Shown: piece after piece, positions 8,681-16,537 of the stretch
How positions within the stretch are numbered: the stretch's first letter is position 1
How the letters are laid out: the number at the start of each line of letters is the position of its first letter
NCBI GenBank assembly: GCA_903893625.1
Contig: CAITND010000040.1
Coordinates: 1-37,692, forward strand
Source of the DNA: an uncultured Oscillatoriales cyanobacterium
Lineage (GTDB): Bacteria > Cyanobacteriota > Cyanobacteriia > Cyanobacteriales > Microcoleaceae
Direction: 5' to 3'
DNA length: 37,692 nucleotides
Made by a program: the position numbers and the translations under genes
Notes under the pieces: model-generated
What the model saw: the letters and a program-made list of their open reading frames with translations, nothing else
Told to the model about the DNA's origin: nothing
The model's database searches: none

Positions 8681-8841
8681 CTTAACCCGATACAGATGTT
8701 TAATTATGGTCGCCAGAGCCACAAACTAGCTACGCAGTCGGTATCGTGACTCAAAAAACGTAGTTAGTTAAGACTAAGGCTGTGGTCAGCTATCTTAAAG
8801 TTGAGGCATGAAGCCCCGTTACTTCAGTTCGGGGTGCTGAC
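8681..8841 (+). mobile_element. IS200/IS605-type right-end / omega-RNA-like repeat, copy B
   Basis: The core ACTCAAAAAACGTAGT..AGTTAAGACT and the terminal hairpin (CCCCG at 8814-8818 with CGGGG at 8830-8834, then TGCTGAC) match copies A and C. The 5' half is more diverged. The region upstream in the element's own direction is the start of a leftward unrelated gene, so no tnpB accompanies it. It is either a decayed insertion or a non-autonomous element. Confidence 0.55.
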
Positions 8842-9177
8842 ATCCTTTAAGCTAATCATGCCTCTGGTCTATCACAGTTAATTCACAAAATAACGTATTT
8901 GTTACATTTTTTTACAAATACCCTCAATATTTTCAGATATATTAAGGGTATTTCCCAATTAATTCCTTGTTAACTAAAGCCACCAAATCTGAGAAAATTA
9001 TTTAGGGTGGCTCTCCCATACTTAGGGTGATCAGGAAAGGTTATAATTCAGCCCGATAAGGCTTTTTAGCCTTCATTGTCTCCAAAATTTGTATCCATTG
9101 ATACTTTTTGCACAGAGAATTCGGGAGAACCTCTTAACTCCTTAGTTATATTGGTTTTTTATTGTTTGGGAGTCAGA
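8842..9177. other. AT-rich gap with two hairpins
   Basis: No gene is seen. AAATACCCT (8916-8924) and AGGGTATTT (8945-8953) are perfect 9-base arms around a 20-base loop. AAGGCT (9058-9063) and AGCCTT (9068-9073) flank a TTTT loop and lie downstream of metF on its strand, so they could be part of its transcription end. Confidence 0.5.
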
Positions 9178-9202
9178 GGTGCGTGCGCTTCGCTTACGCA
9201 CC
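9178..9202. repeat. dispersed palindrome GGTGCGT...ACGCACC
   Basis: GGTGCGT and ACGCACC are perfect 7-base arms around GCGCTTCGCTT. A near-identical copy with the same arms is at 31993-32018, so this is a dispersed repeat. It lies just after the metF stop codon, where it may also help end transcription. Confidence 0.7.
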
Positions 9203-9216
9203 CTACAGGATAGATT

Positions 9217-10107
9217 TTAAAAGAAGGGTTTAATTCCCGCTAAATCTAGGATTTTAGGAATTAAATCTTCTCGTTTCACAGCCATAATATGCACACCCTG
9301 ACAAAGTTGACGGGCGGTTTTAACTTGTTCTGATGCGATTAAAATGCCTTCTTCTAGGGGATTTTTAGCTTGTTCTAAGCGATTAATAATCGTATCAGGA
9401 ATACAAACACCGGGAACATATTTATTAATAAATCGAGCATTTTTAGCGGATTTTAACAGAAAAATTCCGGCTAAAATTGGCTTTTGAGTGCCGTCGGCAA
9501 TTTCGGTCATGAATTTATCTAACCGCTCAAAATCCGTAATTAATTGACTTTGAAAAAATTGCGCCCCCGCTTCTATTTTGCGTTCAAATCGGCTTTTTAA
9601 CCCTGACCAACTGGAAGATTGGGGATCAACAGCCGCCCCAGGAAATAAATCCGTTGCGCCATCAGGTAAGGCTTTATTATTCCAATCTTTGCCTTGATTG
9701 AGTTTATCAATAGCTTGTAATAAGCGTACAGATTCTAAGTCAAAAACGGCTTTCGCATCGGGGTGATCCCCTGCTTTTACTGGATCACCAGTTAAGGCTA
9801 AAATATTTCTAATTCCTAACGCATGGGCTCCTAATAAATCCGCTTGTAATCCAATGCGATTGCGATCACGGCAGGCAATTTGACAAATGGGTTCAACTCC
9901 GTGATGGAGGAGAATAATTGAAGCCGCTAGGGAACTCATGCCTAAAACAGCACGACTGCCATCGGTAATATTAACAGCATGAATACGACCTTTGAGCAGT
10001 CTAACCATTTCAATCATGTGGCTAGGATCTGCACCTTTTGGTGGTGCGACTTCAGCCGTAATAATAAATTCATTCAAAGTTTGGCAAGCAGTACGGAAAC
10101 GGTTCAT
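9217..10107 (-). CDS. metF: methylenetetrahydrofolate reductase
   Basis: MetF reduces 5,10-methylene-tetrahydrofolate to 5-methyl-tetrahydrofolate using FAD, supplying methyl groups for methionine synthesis. The 296-residue single-domain length fits bacterial MetF. The N-terminal EVAPPKGAD block carries the catalytic-type Glu (about 19), and LALTGDP (about 103-109) contains the conserved Asp near the flavin. PILAGIFLLKSAKNARFINK (about 210-229) is another family block. The sequence is closer in feel to the group found in cyanobacteria and thermophiles than to E. coli MetF. It is monocistronic, with repeats on both sides. Confidence 0.9.
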   Translation of the reverse strand: MNRFRTACQTLNEFIITAEVAPPKGADPSHMIEMVRLLKGRIHAVNITDGSRAVLGMSSLAASIILLHHGVEPICQIACRDRNRIGLQADLLGAHALGIRNILALTGDPVKAGDHPDAKAVFDLESVRLLQAIDKLNQGKDWNNKALPDGATDLFPGAAVDPQSSSWSGLKSRFERKIEAGAQFFQSQLITDFERLDKFMTEIADGTQKPILAGIFLLKSAKNARFINKYVPGVCIPDTIINRLEQAKNPLEEGILIASEQVKTARQLCQGVHIMAVKREDLIPKILDLAGIKPFF

Positions 10108-10191
10108 TATTAATGTTTGATGTTGAATTTCAAAGTTTAAATTTTATAGTGCTAGGCACTAGGGAACAGGGAACAGGGAATGAGATTTAGT

Positions 10192-10213
10192 AGAGACGCG
10201 CCATGGCACGTCT
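10192..10213. repeat. palindrome GACG(C/T)GCCATGGCACGTC
   Basis: A near-perfect palindrome centred on CCATGG. Two further copies occur at 20415-20436 and 20450-20473. It is a dispersed repeat. It follows heptamer-like GGGAACA units at 10161-10179. Confidence 0.75.
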
Positions 10214-10353
10214 GTACAACTTTAATGCGTAGGATTTTAGAAGTTGATTAATTGATGAAAGTTCCTGATCAGAATCAGGAAATCAGGATATAATTGGGAT
10301 TATAATATAAATAATAACCTGTTTTAATCCTGTTGCTTTCATCAAGATTAAAA

Positions 10354-11361
10354 TTACAAAGGTCGGGAATATCCCATTGCGTCTTTAACACGACTTAGGG
10401 TTTGATTAGCCACTGCTTCGGCTTTTTCTCGACCGTTTTTTAACACAGATTCTAAATAGCCTTTGTCATCCATCACGGCTTTATATTTGTCTTGAATCGG
10501 TTGGAGACTTGCTATCAAGGTTTCTGTGAATAAGGGTTTAAATTGACCCCATCCCATGTCTTGACATTCGGCGGTAACTTCTGCTTTGGTTTTATTGGAG
10601 AGAATGCCATAGAGCATTAATAGATTATGACATTCTGGACGTTCTGGATCATCAAAGGTTAAACCCCGAACAGAATCGGTTTTACAACGTTTAATTTTTT
10701 TAGTAATCGTATCAGGATCATCTAATAGATTAATCCGACTTAATTCTGAGGGATCGGATTTCGACATTTTTCGAGTTCCATCGGTGAGACTCATTACCCT
10801 AGCACCTTCAGGACGAATCAGAGGTTCTGGTAATTTCAGAACTGGTTCCCCTTGACCGAATAAATGATTAAATCGTACCGCCAAATCACGGGTTAATTCC
10901 AGATGTTGTTTTTGATCTTCTCCTACGGGGACTTTATCCGCATCATAGAGCAAAATATCCGCCGCCATTAACACCGGATAATCGAGTAAACCCGCGCTGA
11001 CATTTTCACCCTGTTTAATAGCTTTTTCCTTAAACTGAATCATGTCTTCTAACCAATTAATCGGGGTAATACAATTAAGAAGCCAGGTTAGTTCGCTATG
11101 GGCGGAAATATGAGACTGAACAAAAATTGTAGAATAATCTAAATTGATACCACAGGCTAAATAGAGTGCCGCAATGGTGTAGGTATCTGTTGCTAAGGTT
11201 GCTGGATTATGGGGAACCGTAATGGCGTGTAAATCTACGACACAGAAGAAGTTATCGTATTGCGCTTGGTTATCTACCCAGTTGCGAATAGCGCCGAGGT
11301 AGTTACCCAGATGCAGGTTTCCGGTCGGTTGTACTCCAGATAGAACTCGCTGTTTACCCAT
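10354..11361 (-). CDS. trpS: tryptophanyl-tRNA synthetase
   Basis: TrpRS charges tRNA-Trp with tryptophan using ATP. It is a class I synthetase: the HIGH-type motif appears as HLGN at residues 17-20 within GVQPTGNLHLGNYLGAI, and the second signature KMSKS is at 198-202. The 335-residue length is standard for bacterial enzymes. The conserved GEDQKQHLELTRDLA block (about 147-161) is also present. It is monocistronic, leftward, and divergent from the K+ channel gene with heptamer tandem repeats in the shared spacer. Confidence 0.97.
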   Translation of the reverse strand: MGKQRVLSGVQPTGNLHLGNYLGAIRNWVDNQAQYDNFFCVVDLHAITVPHNPATLATDTYTIAALYLACGINLDYSTIFVQSHISAHSELTWLLNCITPINWLEDMIQFKEKAIKQGENVSAGLLDYPVLMAADILLYDADKVPVGEDQKQHLELTRDLAVRFNHLFGQGEPVLKLPEPLIRPEGARVMSLTDGTRKMSKSDPSELSRINLLDDPDTITKKIKRCKTDSVRGLTFDDPERPECHNLLMLYGILSNKTKAEVTAECQDMGWGQFKPLFTETLIASLQPIQDKYKAVMDDKGYLESVLKNGREKAEAVANQTLSRVKDAMGYSRPL

Positions 11362-11403
11362 TATATTGATGTCAACTGAACTTAATACTCTATCTTGACA
11401 TGA

Positions 11404-11488
11404 AACGGTTAACGGTTGACGGTTGACCGTTGCCTATTCCCTATTTCATATTAACTGATTACTGATTACTGATTACTGATTACTGATA
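11404..11488. repeat. two heptamer tandem repeat tracts
   Basis: Four units related to AACGGTT run from 11404 to 11431, and five units of ACTGATT run from 11454 to 11488 with the last base changed. Heptanucleotide short tandem repeats are known from filamentous cyanobacteria. The tracts fill most of the spacer between the divergent trpS and K+ channel genes. Confidence 0.85.
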
Positions 11489-11497
11489 TAGGATGGC

Positions 11498-12343
11498 ATG
11501 GTTAAAAAAATTAAGCGTCGTGTGTTTCTGGTTTTAGAAGCAAAAGAACATAAACAAACTTTAAGTCGAGTTTGTGAATATTTTTTGATTTTTTTAATTA
11601 TCTCAAATACCCTGGCTGTTTGTATAGAATCTATGGAAGAAATTTATGAAAATTATAAAATTTGGTTTCTCATCTTTAATCGATTTTCCATAGGTATTTT
11701 TACTTTAGAATATATATTAAGGGTGTGGTCATGTACGAGTATTGAAAAATATCATCATCCCATTTGGGGAAGACTCAGATATATGTTAACTCCCCTAGCA
11801 ATTATTGATTTAATCGCATTTTTACCCTTTTATTTTCCCTTTACTCATACCGATCTCAGAACCGTAAAATTATTCGGATTAACTCGATTTTTACAACTTC
11901 TAAAATTAGGTCGTTATTCTCGTGGAATTAAAATGTTAATTCAAGTCATTCGTCTGCGTCAGGAAGAACTTATTTTAACATTAAATATTGCGATTTTTTT
12001 ATTAATTTCTGCATCTAGTTTAATTTATTTTGTAGAACATGAAGCTCAACCCGATAAATTTCCCCATATTCCGGCGGCGATGTGGTGGGGGATTATTACA
12101 TTAACAACAGTGGGTTATGGAGATGTTTATCCGATTACCCCTCTAGGAAAAGTCTTAGGGGGGATTTTAGCATTATTAGGGATAGGACTTTTTGCCTTAC
12201 CTGCGGGGATTATTGCATCGGGTTTTACTGAAGTAATCGCAGCCAATAAAAAGTCAACTCAAACCTCTTGTCCTAAAATTTGTCCCCACTGTGGAAAAAA
12301 TATCGATCAACCTCCCCATCATTCCACTGATCTTGAGAATTAA
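11498..12343 (+). CDS. voltage-gated potassium channel (Kv type)
   Basis: The 281-residue inner-membrane protein has six membrane segments. The S4 voltage sensor carries spaced positive residues (R121, K124, R130, K136, R139, R142). The pore loop has the K+ selectivity filter TTVGYGD at 203-209, and the following segment ends GIIASGF. Four subunits would form the pore. Like KvAP and other bacterial Kv channels it has a short C-terminal tail, but here the tail carries CPKICPHCGK (C258, C262, C265) resembling half a zinc ribbon, followed by two His. Its role is probably K+ efflux or membrane-potential control. AGGATGG lies just before the ATG. Confidence 0.9.
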   Translation: MVKKIKRRVFLVLEAKEHKQTLSRVCEYFLIFLIISNTLAVCIESMEEIYENYKIWFLIFNRFSIGIFTLEYILRVWSCTSIEKYHHPIWGRLRYMLTPLAIIDLIAFLPFYFPFTHTDLRTVKLFGLTRFLQLLKLGRYSRGIKMLIQVIRLRQEELILTLNIAIFLLISASSLIYFVEHEAQPDKFPHIPAAMWWGIITLTTVGYGDVYPITPLGKVLGGILALLGIGLFALPAGIIASGFTEVIAANKKSTQTSCPKICPHCGKNIDQPPHHSTDLEN

Positions 12344-12408
12344 TTGAATTTTCGGTTATGATTTAAAATGTTTAATACCATTTTAGGTAAATCAAGGGGA
12401 GTCTGATC

Positions 12409-12639
12409 ATGGGTTTGGAACGAAAACTATTTAGAGGAATGTTTGAAGCAACTGAAGTCGTTGAACTCCGTCAACTTTGTTTTACCCCTAGTCGTATCTT
12501 TGAACCGGGACATTACATTGCTGGAGAATTACCTGATATTGCCTTTGATCTGGGATTAGTGGATAAATTACCTCCCATTCGAGGCAAGAATGCCGAAATT
12601 AGTCAACCTTATCCTTCTGATATTCAACATGATCAATGA
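12409..12639 (+). CDS. small conserved-looking protein upstream of bioF
   Basis: The 76-residue product has no membrane segment or known motif. It starts after a good GGGGAG ribosome binding site. Its 3' end overlaps the start of bioF by 11 bases (ATGATCAATGA), so bioF translation is probably coupled to it. That coupling supports it being a real gene and hints at a shared transcript. Function unknown. Confidence 0.7.
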   Translation: MGLERKLFRGMFEATEVVELRQLCFTPSRIFEPGHYIAGELPDIAFDLGLVDKLPPIRGKNAEISQPYPSDIQHDQ

Positions 12640-13807
12640 TGCTTACGCTTGGATTGAAAAAGCACTGACCACAATTCATAAAGTAGATTGGTATCGTTCT
12701 GTTCAAACTGTTGAAAGTCAAGCGGGTGCTACAATTATTATCGATGGAAAATGCTATATCAATTTTGCCAGTAACGATTATTTAGGATTAGCAGGAGATC
12801 AACGATTAATTAATGCTGCAATTGCTGCAACTCAAGAATTTGGAACTGGTGTAACGGGATCTCGATTGTTAACGGGACACCGCCAACTCCATCGAGATTT
12901 AGAATTAGCGATCGCTGCTTTTAAACAAACAGAAGATGCCATTGTTTTCAGTTCCGGTTATTTAGCTAATATTGGAACAATTGCGGCTTTAGTTGGACAA
13001 CGGGATTTAATTTTATCCGATGAATATAACCACTCTAGCCTCAAAAATGGAGCCAAAATGAGTGGTGCAACGGTGTTAGAATATCAACACAATAATCCTG
13101 AACATTTAAGAAAACTTCTGGAACAAAATCGTCTACCCCACCGCAAAGCACTGATTATTACCGATAGTGTATTTAGTATGGATGGGGATTTATGTCCCTT
13201 ACTAGATTTACTGGATTTAAGCGAAGAATTCTCCTGTATGCTATTAGTGGATGAAGCTCACGCTACAGGAGTTTTTGGAAAAACCGGAGCAGGATGTGTA
13301 GACTATTTTAATTGTACAGGAGAACCCTTAATCCAAATGGGAACCCTGAGTAAAGCGTTAGGAAGTTTAGGAGGTTATGTTGCTGGATCTGCAGAATTAA
13401 TTGACTTTTTAAGAAATCGCGCTCCCAGTTGGATTTATACCACCGGATTAAGTCCTGCGGATACCGCCGCAGCTTTAGAAGCCATTAATATTGTGCAAAC
13501 TGAACCCCAACGCCGAGAACAATTATGGCAAAATGTTAAAACTTTAGAAACCCTATTTCAAGAGAAACAGAAGCAATTTAATCTCCCTATTTCTCATACT
13601 CTTTCCCCGATTTTTTGCGTTCCTATCAAAGATGCAGCGACAGTATTAACCATCGGAAATCAACTCAAAGAAGAGGGAATTTTTGCGGCGGCTATTCGTC
13701 CGCCTACTGTTAATACCAGTCGCATTCGGATTTCTTTAATGGCAACTCATACCCCCATACAGTTACAAAAATTAGTTCAAATTTTAGCAGAGGTGATTCC
13801 GGTTTAA
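12629..13807 (+). CDS. bioF: 8-amino-7-oxononanoate synthase
   Basis: BioF condenses pimeloyl-ACP with L-alanine, with loss of CO2, in biotin synthesis. It is a pyridoxal phosphate enzyme of the alpha-oxoamine synthase family. From the ATG at 12629 the product is 392 residues, the usual length. VDEAHATG (about 207-214) and the Schiff-base Lys in [12 protein letters not shown] (Lys about 242) are clear, as are ASNDYLGL and GSRLLTGHR. The ATG at 12590 would add 13 residues and has GAGG at a usable distance, but [13 protein letters not shown] matches the usual BioF N-terminus better. No other bio genes are adjacent. Confidence 0.95.
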   Translation: MINDAYAWIEKALTTIHKVDWYRSVQTVESQAGATIIIDGKCYINFASNDYLGLAGDQRLINAAIAATQEFGTGVTGSRLLTGHRQLHRDLELAIAAFKQTEDAIVFSSGYLANIGTIAALVGQRDLILSDEYNHSSLKNGAKMSGATVLEYQHNNPEHLRKLLEQNRLPHRKALIITDSVFSMDGDLCPLLDLLDLSEEFSCMLLVDEAHATGVFGKTGAGCVDYFNCTGEPLIQMGTLSKALGSLGGYVAGSAELIDFLRNRAPSWIYTTGLSPADTAAALEAINIVQTEPQRREQLWQNVKTLETLFQEKQKQFNLPISHTLSPIFCVPIKDAATVLTIGNQLKEEGIFAAAIRPPTVNTSRIRISLMATHTPIQLQKLVQILAEVIPV

Positions 13808-14020
13808 AAAATTTGATTGGGGAAAAGGTAGAAGTAGGAAGACGGGATGTGATACCCATGTCCTTCTTTGCTAATCCCACCCTGAACCTTCACAACTTCG
13901 ATTAAAATCCTATCCCCATTTTTGCTAAAATTTTTGTTAGAATGAAAGAATTAACAGATTAAAATCCGTGAAATTCGTGAAATCCTCTTAAATCCGTGAT
14001 CCCCATTCCCTGCTATATCA

Positions 14021-15295
14021 ATGAAACACATTATTCTATTTACAGGTTTAACTCTTAGTTTAATCGCCACCCTATCATCCTGTGCCAATAGTCCCACGGG
14101 GAAAGCTATAGAAAATTCTCTCAAAGCTGATCCGCAGTTACAAACAAATTCCCCCTCAACTCAAGCCACAACAACACCCCTTGAAAACCCTCAACCTTCC
14201 CTTCCTCCGGTTGAACTTCCCGCCGATTTTCCATTAGAAATTCCCCCCTATCCTAATGCTACTTTAAAAGCGGTGATGCCTCCAACAACAGATTCAACGG
14301 CTATAATTACCCTCTGGGAAACAACAGATCCGAGTAATATTGTTCAGAGTTTTTACCAAAACCAACTCAAAACCAAAAATTGGAAAATTATCGATAATTT
14401 AGCTAATGAAAATAGTGATAATCTCAGTGCAGAAAAAGATAATTTAAAAGTTACTATAGCCCAACAACCCAATCCTCAAGCAGATGGAAAAACCTATTTT
14501 CAAATTCGTTATCAACCCCTGCCAGTCGAAACAGCTATTTCTCCATCTCCTACCCCATCTCCGTCTCCTACACCGTCTCCGTCTCCCACTGCTACCTCAA
14601 CTCCTAATATAGAAAAACCGGATAATAATTCTGTTCCAAAAGAGTTAAGTTTATTGGTATCTGATGTTGCAAGATTGGGTATTTTTAAAGCACCTAACTC
14701 TCAAGAGGCGGGAATATTACCTGATCCTAATGGTAAAATTACTCGCAGTCAATATGCTCGATGGATTGTAGATGTTAATAACACATTATATACGGATAAT
14801 CCTGCCAAACAAATTCGTTTAGCTGTACCCAGCAGTGAACCTGTATTTACGGATGTTCCCACCACCCATCCTAATTTTGCAGAAATTCAAGGATTAGCGG
14901 AAGCGGGGTTAATTCCCAGTCCGTTATCGGGAGATAATACTATTACGAAGTTTCGTCCTGATTCTAACTTAACCCGTGAAGATTTAATTCGCTGGAAAGT
15001 GCCTTTAGATACTCGACAATCATTACCCAAAGCCAGTGTTGATGCAGTTAAAGAACGCTGGGGTTTTAAGGATACCTCTAAAATTGATCCGGGGGCTTTA
15101 CCTGCTATTTTAGAAGATTATAATAATGGAGATAATGCTAATATTCGTCGCGTTTTTGGGTTCACAACGCTATTTCAACCGAAAAAAAACGTGACTCGCG
15201 CCGAAGCCGCAGCCACCCTTTGGTATTTTGGATTTCAAGGAGAAGGAATTTCAGCTAAAGAAGCATTAACTAACTCAACTCCAACTCAAAATTAA
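14021..15295 (+). CDS. SLH-domain-like lipoprotein
   Basis: A signal peptide ends in the lipobox LSSC with Cys at residue 21, so the protein should be lipid-anchored. A Pro/Thr-rich linker leads to a folded region (about 70-165) beginning LPADFPLEIPPYPNA. A (PSPT)n linker follows (about 173-190), then an S-layer-homology-like region (about 208-410) with blocks ITRSQYARWIV, FRPDSNLTREDLIRWKV and VTRAEAAATLWYFG. SLH domains usually bind cell-wall polymer or peptidoglycan, and cyanobacterial versions are common in outer-envelope proteins. The gene is monocistronic. Function beyond envelope attachment is unknown. Confidence 0.85.
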   Translation: MKHIILFTGLTLSLIATLSSCANSPTGKAIENSLKADPQLQTNSPSTQATTTPLENPQPSLPPVELPADFPLEIPPYPNATLKAVMPPTTDSTAIITLWETTDPSNIVQSFYQNQLKTKNWKIIDNLANENSDNLSAEKDNLKVTIAQQPNPQADGKTYFQIRYQPLPVETAISPSPTPSPSPTPSPSPTATSTPNIEKPDNNSVPKELSLLVSDVARLGIFKAPNSQEAGILPDPNGKITRSQYARWIVDVNNTLYTDNPAKQIRLAVPSSEPVFTDVPTTHPNFAEIQGLAEAGLIPSPLSGDNTITKFRPDSNLTREDLIRWKVPLDTRQSLPKASVDAVKERWGFKDTSKIDPGALPAILEDYNNGDNANIRRVFGFTTLFQPKKNVTRAEAAATLWYFGFQGEGISAKEALTNSTPTQN

Positions 15296-15445
15296 CAACA
15301 GGAATTAGCAGATTTAAAAGCCAGTATTTTAGAAGGGCGATATCAGGATGGGTTAACCATCGTTGAACAATTGGATGGCATCAGTAGACAAGCTAAAATT
15401 GATGCCATTGAATCCCAGTTAGAACGTCTGCCTATGGTAAGCTAG
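15296..15445 (+). pseudogene. C-terminal remnant resembling a DUF29-type protein
   Basis: Directly after the SLH gene's stop codon, and in the same frame, 49 sense codons run to a TAG at 15443. They begin QQELADLKASILEGRYQDG and continue with TIVEQLDGISRQAKIDAIES. This reads like the conserved middle of DUF29-type cyanobacterial proteins as I recall them, but has no start codon, no N-terminal part and an early end. It is most simply a gene fragment left by rearrangement near the transposon-like repeat at 15546. The family match needs a search. Confidence 0.5.
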
Positions 15446-15455
15446 GCGAACAAGA

Positions 15456-15477
15456 CTCAAAACTTTTTGGTTTTGAA
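15456..15477 (+). terminator. weak hairpin after the gene fragment
   Basis: TCAAAAC (15457-15463) and GTTTTGA (15470-15476) pair around a TTTTTG loop. The stem is AT-rich and lacks a clean T-run, so terminator activity is uncertain. Confidence 0.3.
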
Positions 15478-15545
15478 TCTTTCACTTGGGGGATTTCATT
15501 CAGCCTTCTGACTAATAACTTTAAGGTATTCACCATATAGCAGCA

Positions 15546-15775
15546 GTCAGCACCCCGTACTGAAGTAACGGGGCTTCATGCCTCAGATGACGTAATAGTT
15601 GACCAGCCTAAGTCTTAACTGACTACGTTTTTTGAGTCATGACACCCTGTGGATGCGTAGCTAGTCCCTGGCTCTGTCGTTAGTAGTTAAACATCTTTAT
15701 CGGGTTAAGGCTGATGCTACTAGCCTAACAAGCTCTTAAAACCTTATTGAAGCTAACTTTACCCTAGAAATAGGT
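15546..15775 (-). mobile_element. IS200/IS605-type right-end / omega-RNA-like repeat, copy C
   Basis: Read on the minus strand, this is the longest internal copy. It matches copy A from CACCTATTTCTAGGGTAAAG through to the terminal hairpin and TGCTGAC, with local differences in the middle. In its own direction the upstream sequence is the queD leader, with no tnpB. Copies A and C are in inverted orientation and bracket about 15 kb. Confidence 0.55.
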
Positions 15776-15841
15776 GTGTTTGAGACAACCAGATCTCTAC
15801 AGACCTTTATGTCTACCTACAGCCAGAGTGGAACAGTTCAT

Positions 15842-15873
15842 CAAAATCACTGCCTCTGATTTTGCAGATGTTA
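15842..15873 (+). promoter_or_regulatory. hairpin in the queD leader
   Basis: AAAATCA and TGATTTT pair around a CTGCCTC loop, with outer CATC/GATG pairing. It lies about 60 bases before the queD start. It does not match the preQ1 riboswitch pattern that I know, so its role is open. Confidence 0.3.
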
Positions 15874-15929
15874 CAACAAAAACCTGATTACAAACTTTCT
15901 TTACAAACACATAAATATATAGGGCTACA

Positions 15930-16409
15930 ATGAGCAATAATCAATGGTTAATCGCTAAAGAGTTCCGGTTTGAAGCAGCACATAAATTACCTTACCATGA
16001 TGGTAAATGTGCTCGTTTGCATGGACATAGTTGGCGTGGATTTGTCTATGTGTCTGGCAATGCCTTAGTGAAAAAAGGTGCTAAAGAAGGCATGGTGATG
16101 GACTATTCAGACATCAAAAAATATCTCAAACCCTTGGTAGAAAATTATTTAGATCACTATTATTTGAATGAATCTACAGGTTTAGAATCACCAACCAGTG
16201 AACAAATTGCTGCCTGGATCTACGAGAAATTAGAGGAAGCGGGATTAGAAGGATTGGCCGCAGTTAGAATTGATGAAACTTGCACATCCATCTGTTTGTA
16301 TTCTAAAACACGCATATCTGGGTGGTTGAATTCTGGTGAAAGTTTGAATTTACTCAACTCTCGTGAAAGTGACAATGACGTTGGTATGAATTTAACAACT
16401 ATCATGTAG
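15930..16409 (+). CDS. queD: 6-carboxy-tetrahydropterin synthase / PTPS family
   Basis: QueD converts 7,8-dihydroneopterin triphosphate to 6-carboxy-tetrahydropterin, an early step to queuosine and other deazapurines. The related PTPS makes pyruvoyl-tetrahydropterin. Zinc ligands H18, H31 and H33 (AAHKL and LHGHS), the catalytic Cys27 in CARLHGH, the DH pair in YLDHYYLN (75-76), PTSEQIA (about 89-95) and the Glu in DETCTS (116) are all present. The 159 residues exceed the usual 120-140 because of a Ser/Asn-rich tail. No queC, queE or queF is adjacent, so QueD versus pterin synthase cannot be settled from context. Confidence 0.87.
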   Translation: MSNNQWLIAKEFRFEAAHKLPYHDGKCARLHGHSWRGFVYVSGNALVKKGAKEGMVMDYSDIKKYLKPLVENYLDHYYLNESTGLESPTSEQIAAWIYEKLEEAGLEGLAAVRIDETCTSICLYSKTRISGWLNSGESLNLLNSRESDNDVGMNLTTIM

Positions 16410-16427
16410 AAGTTCAACTCCTACATG
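16403..16427. repeat. palindrome over the queD stop codon
   Basis: CATGTAG (16403-16409) and CTACATG (16421-16427) pair, with inner AGT/ACT pairing after one mismatch. It includes the TAG stop. It could stabilise the mRNA end or contribute to termination, but has no T-run. Confidence 0.4.
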
Positions 16428-16537
16428 AACAACATTAACAAAACTATAGCAAGTCTAAATCAGTTGTGTAAACTCCAAAAACAGAATTTCTCTTTCTTTG
16501 TGTCAAGCGTGCCTTTGTGGTTCTTCAAAAACCCACC

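Noticed and set aside
15776-15929. preQ1 riboswitch before queD
   Set aside because: No preQ1-I or preQ1-II pattern was seen; only a simple hairpin at 15842-15873.
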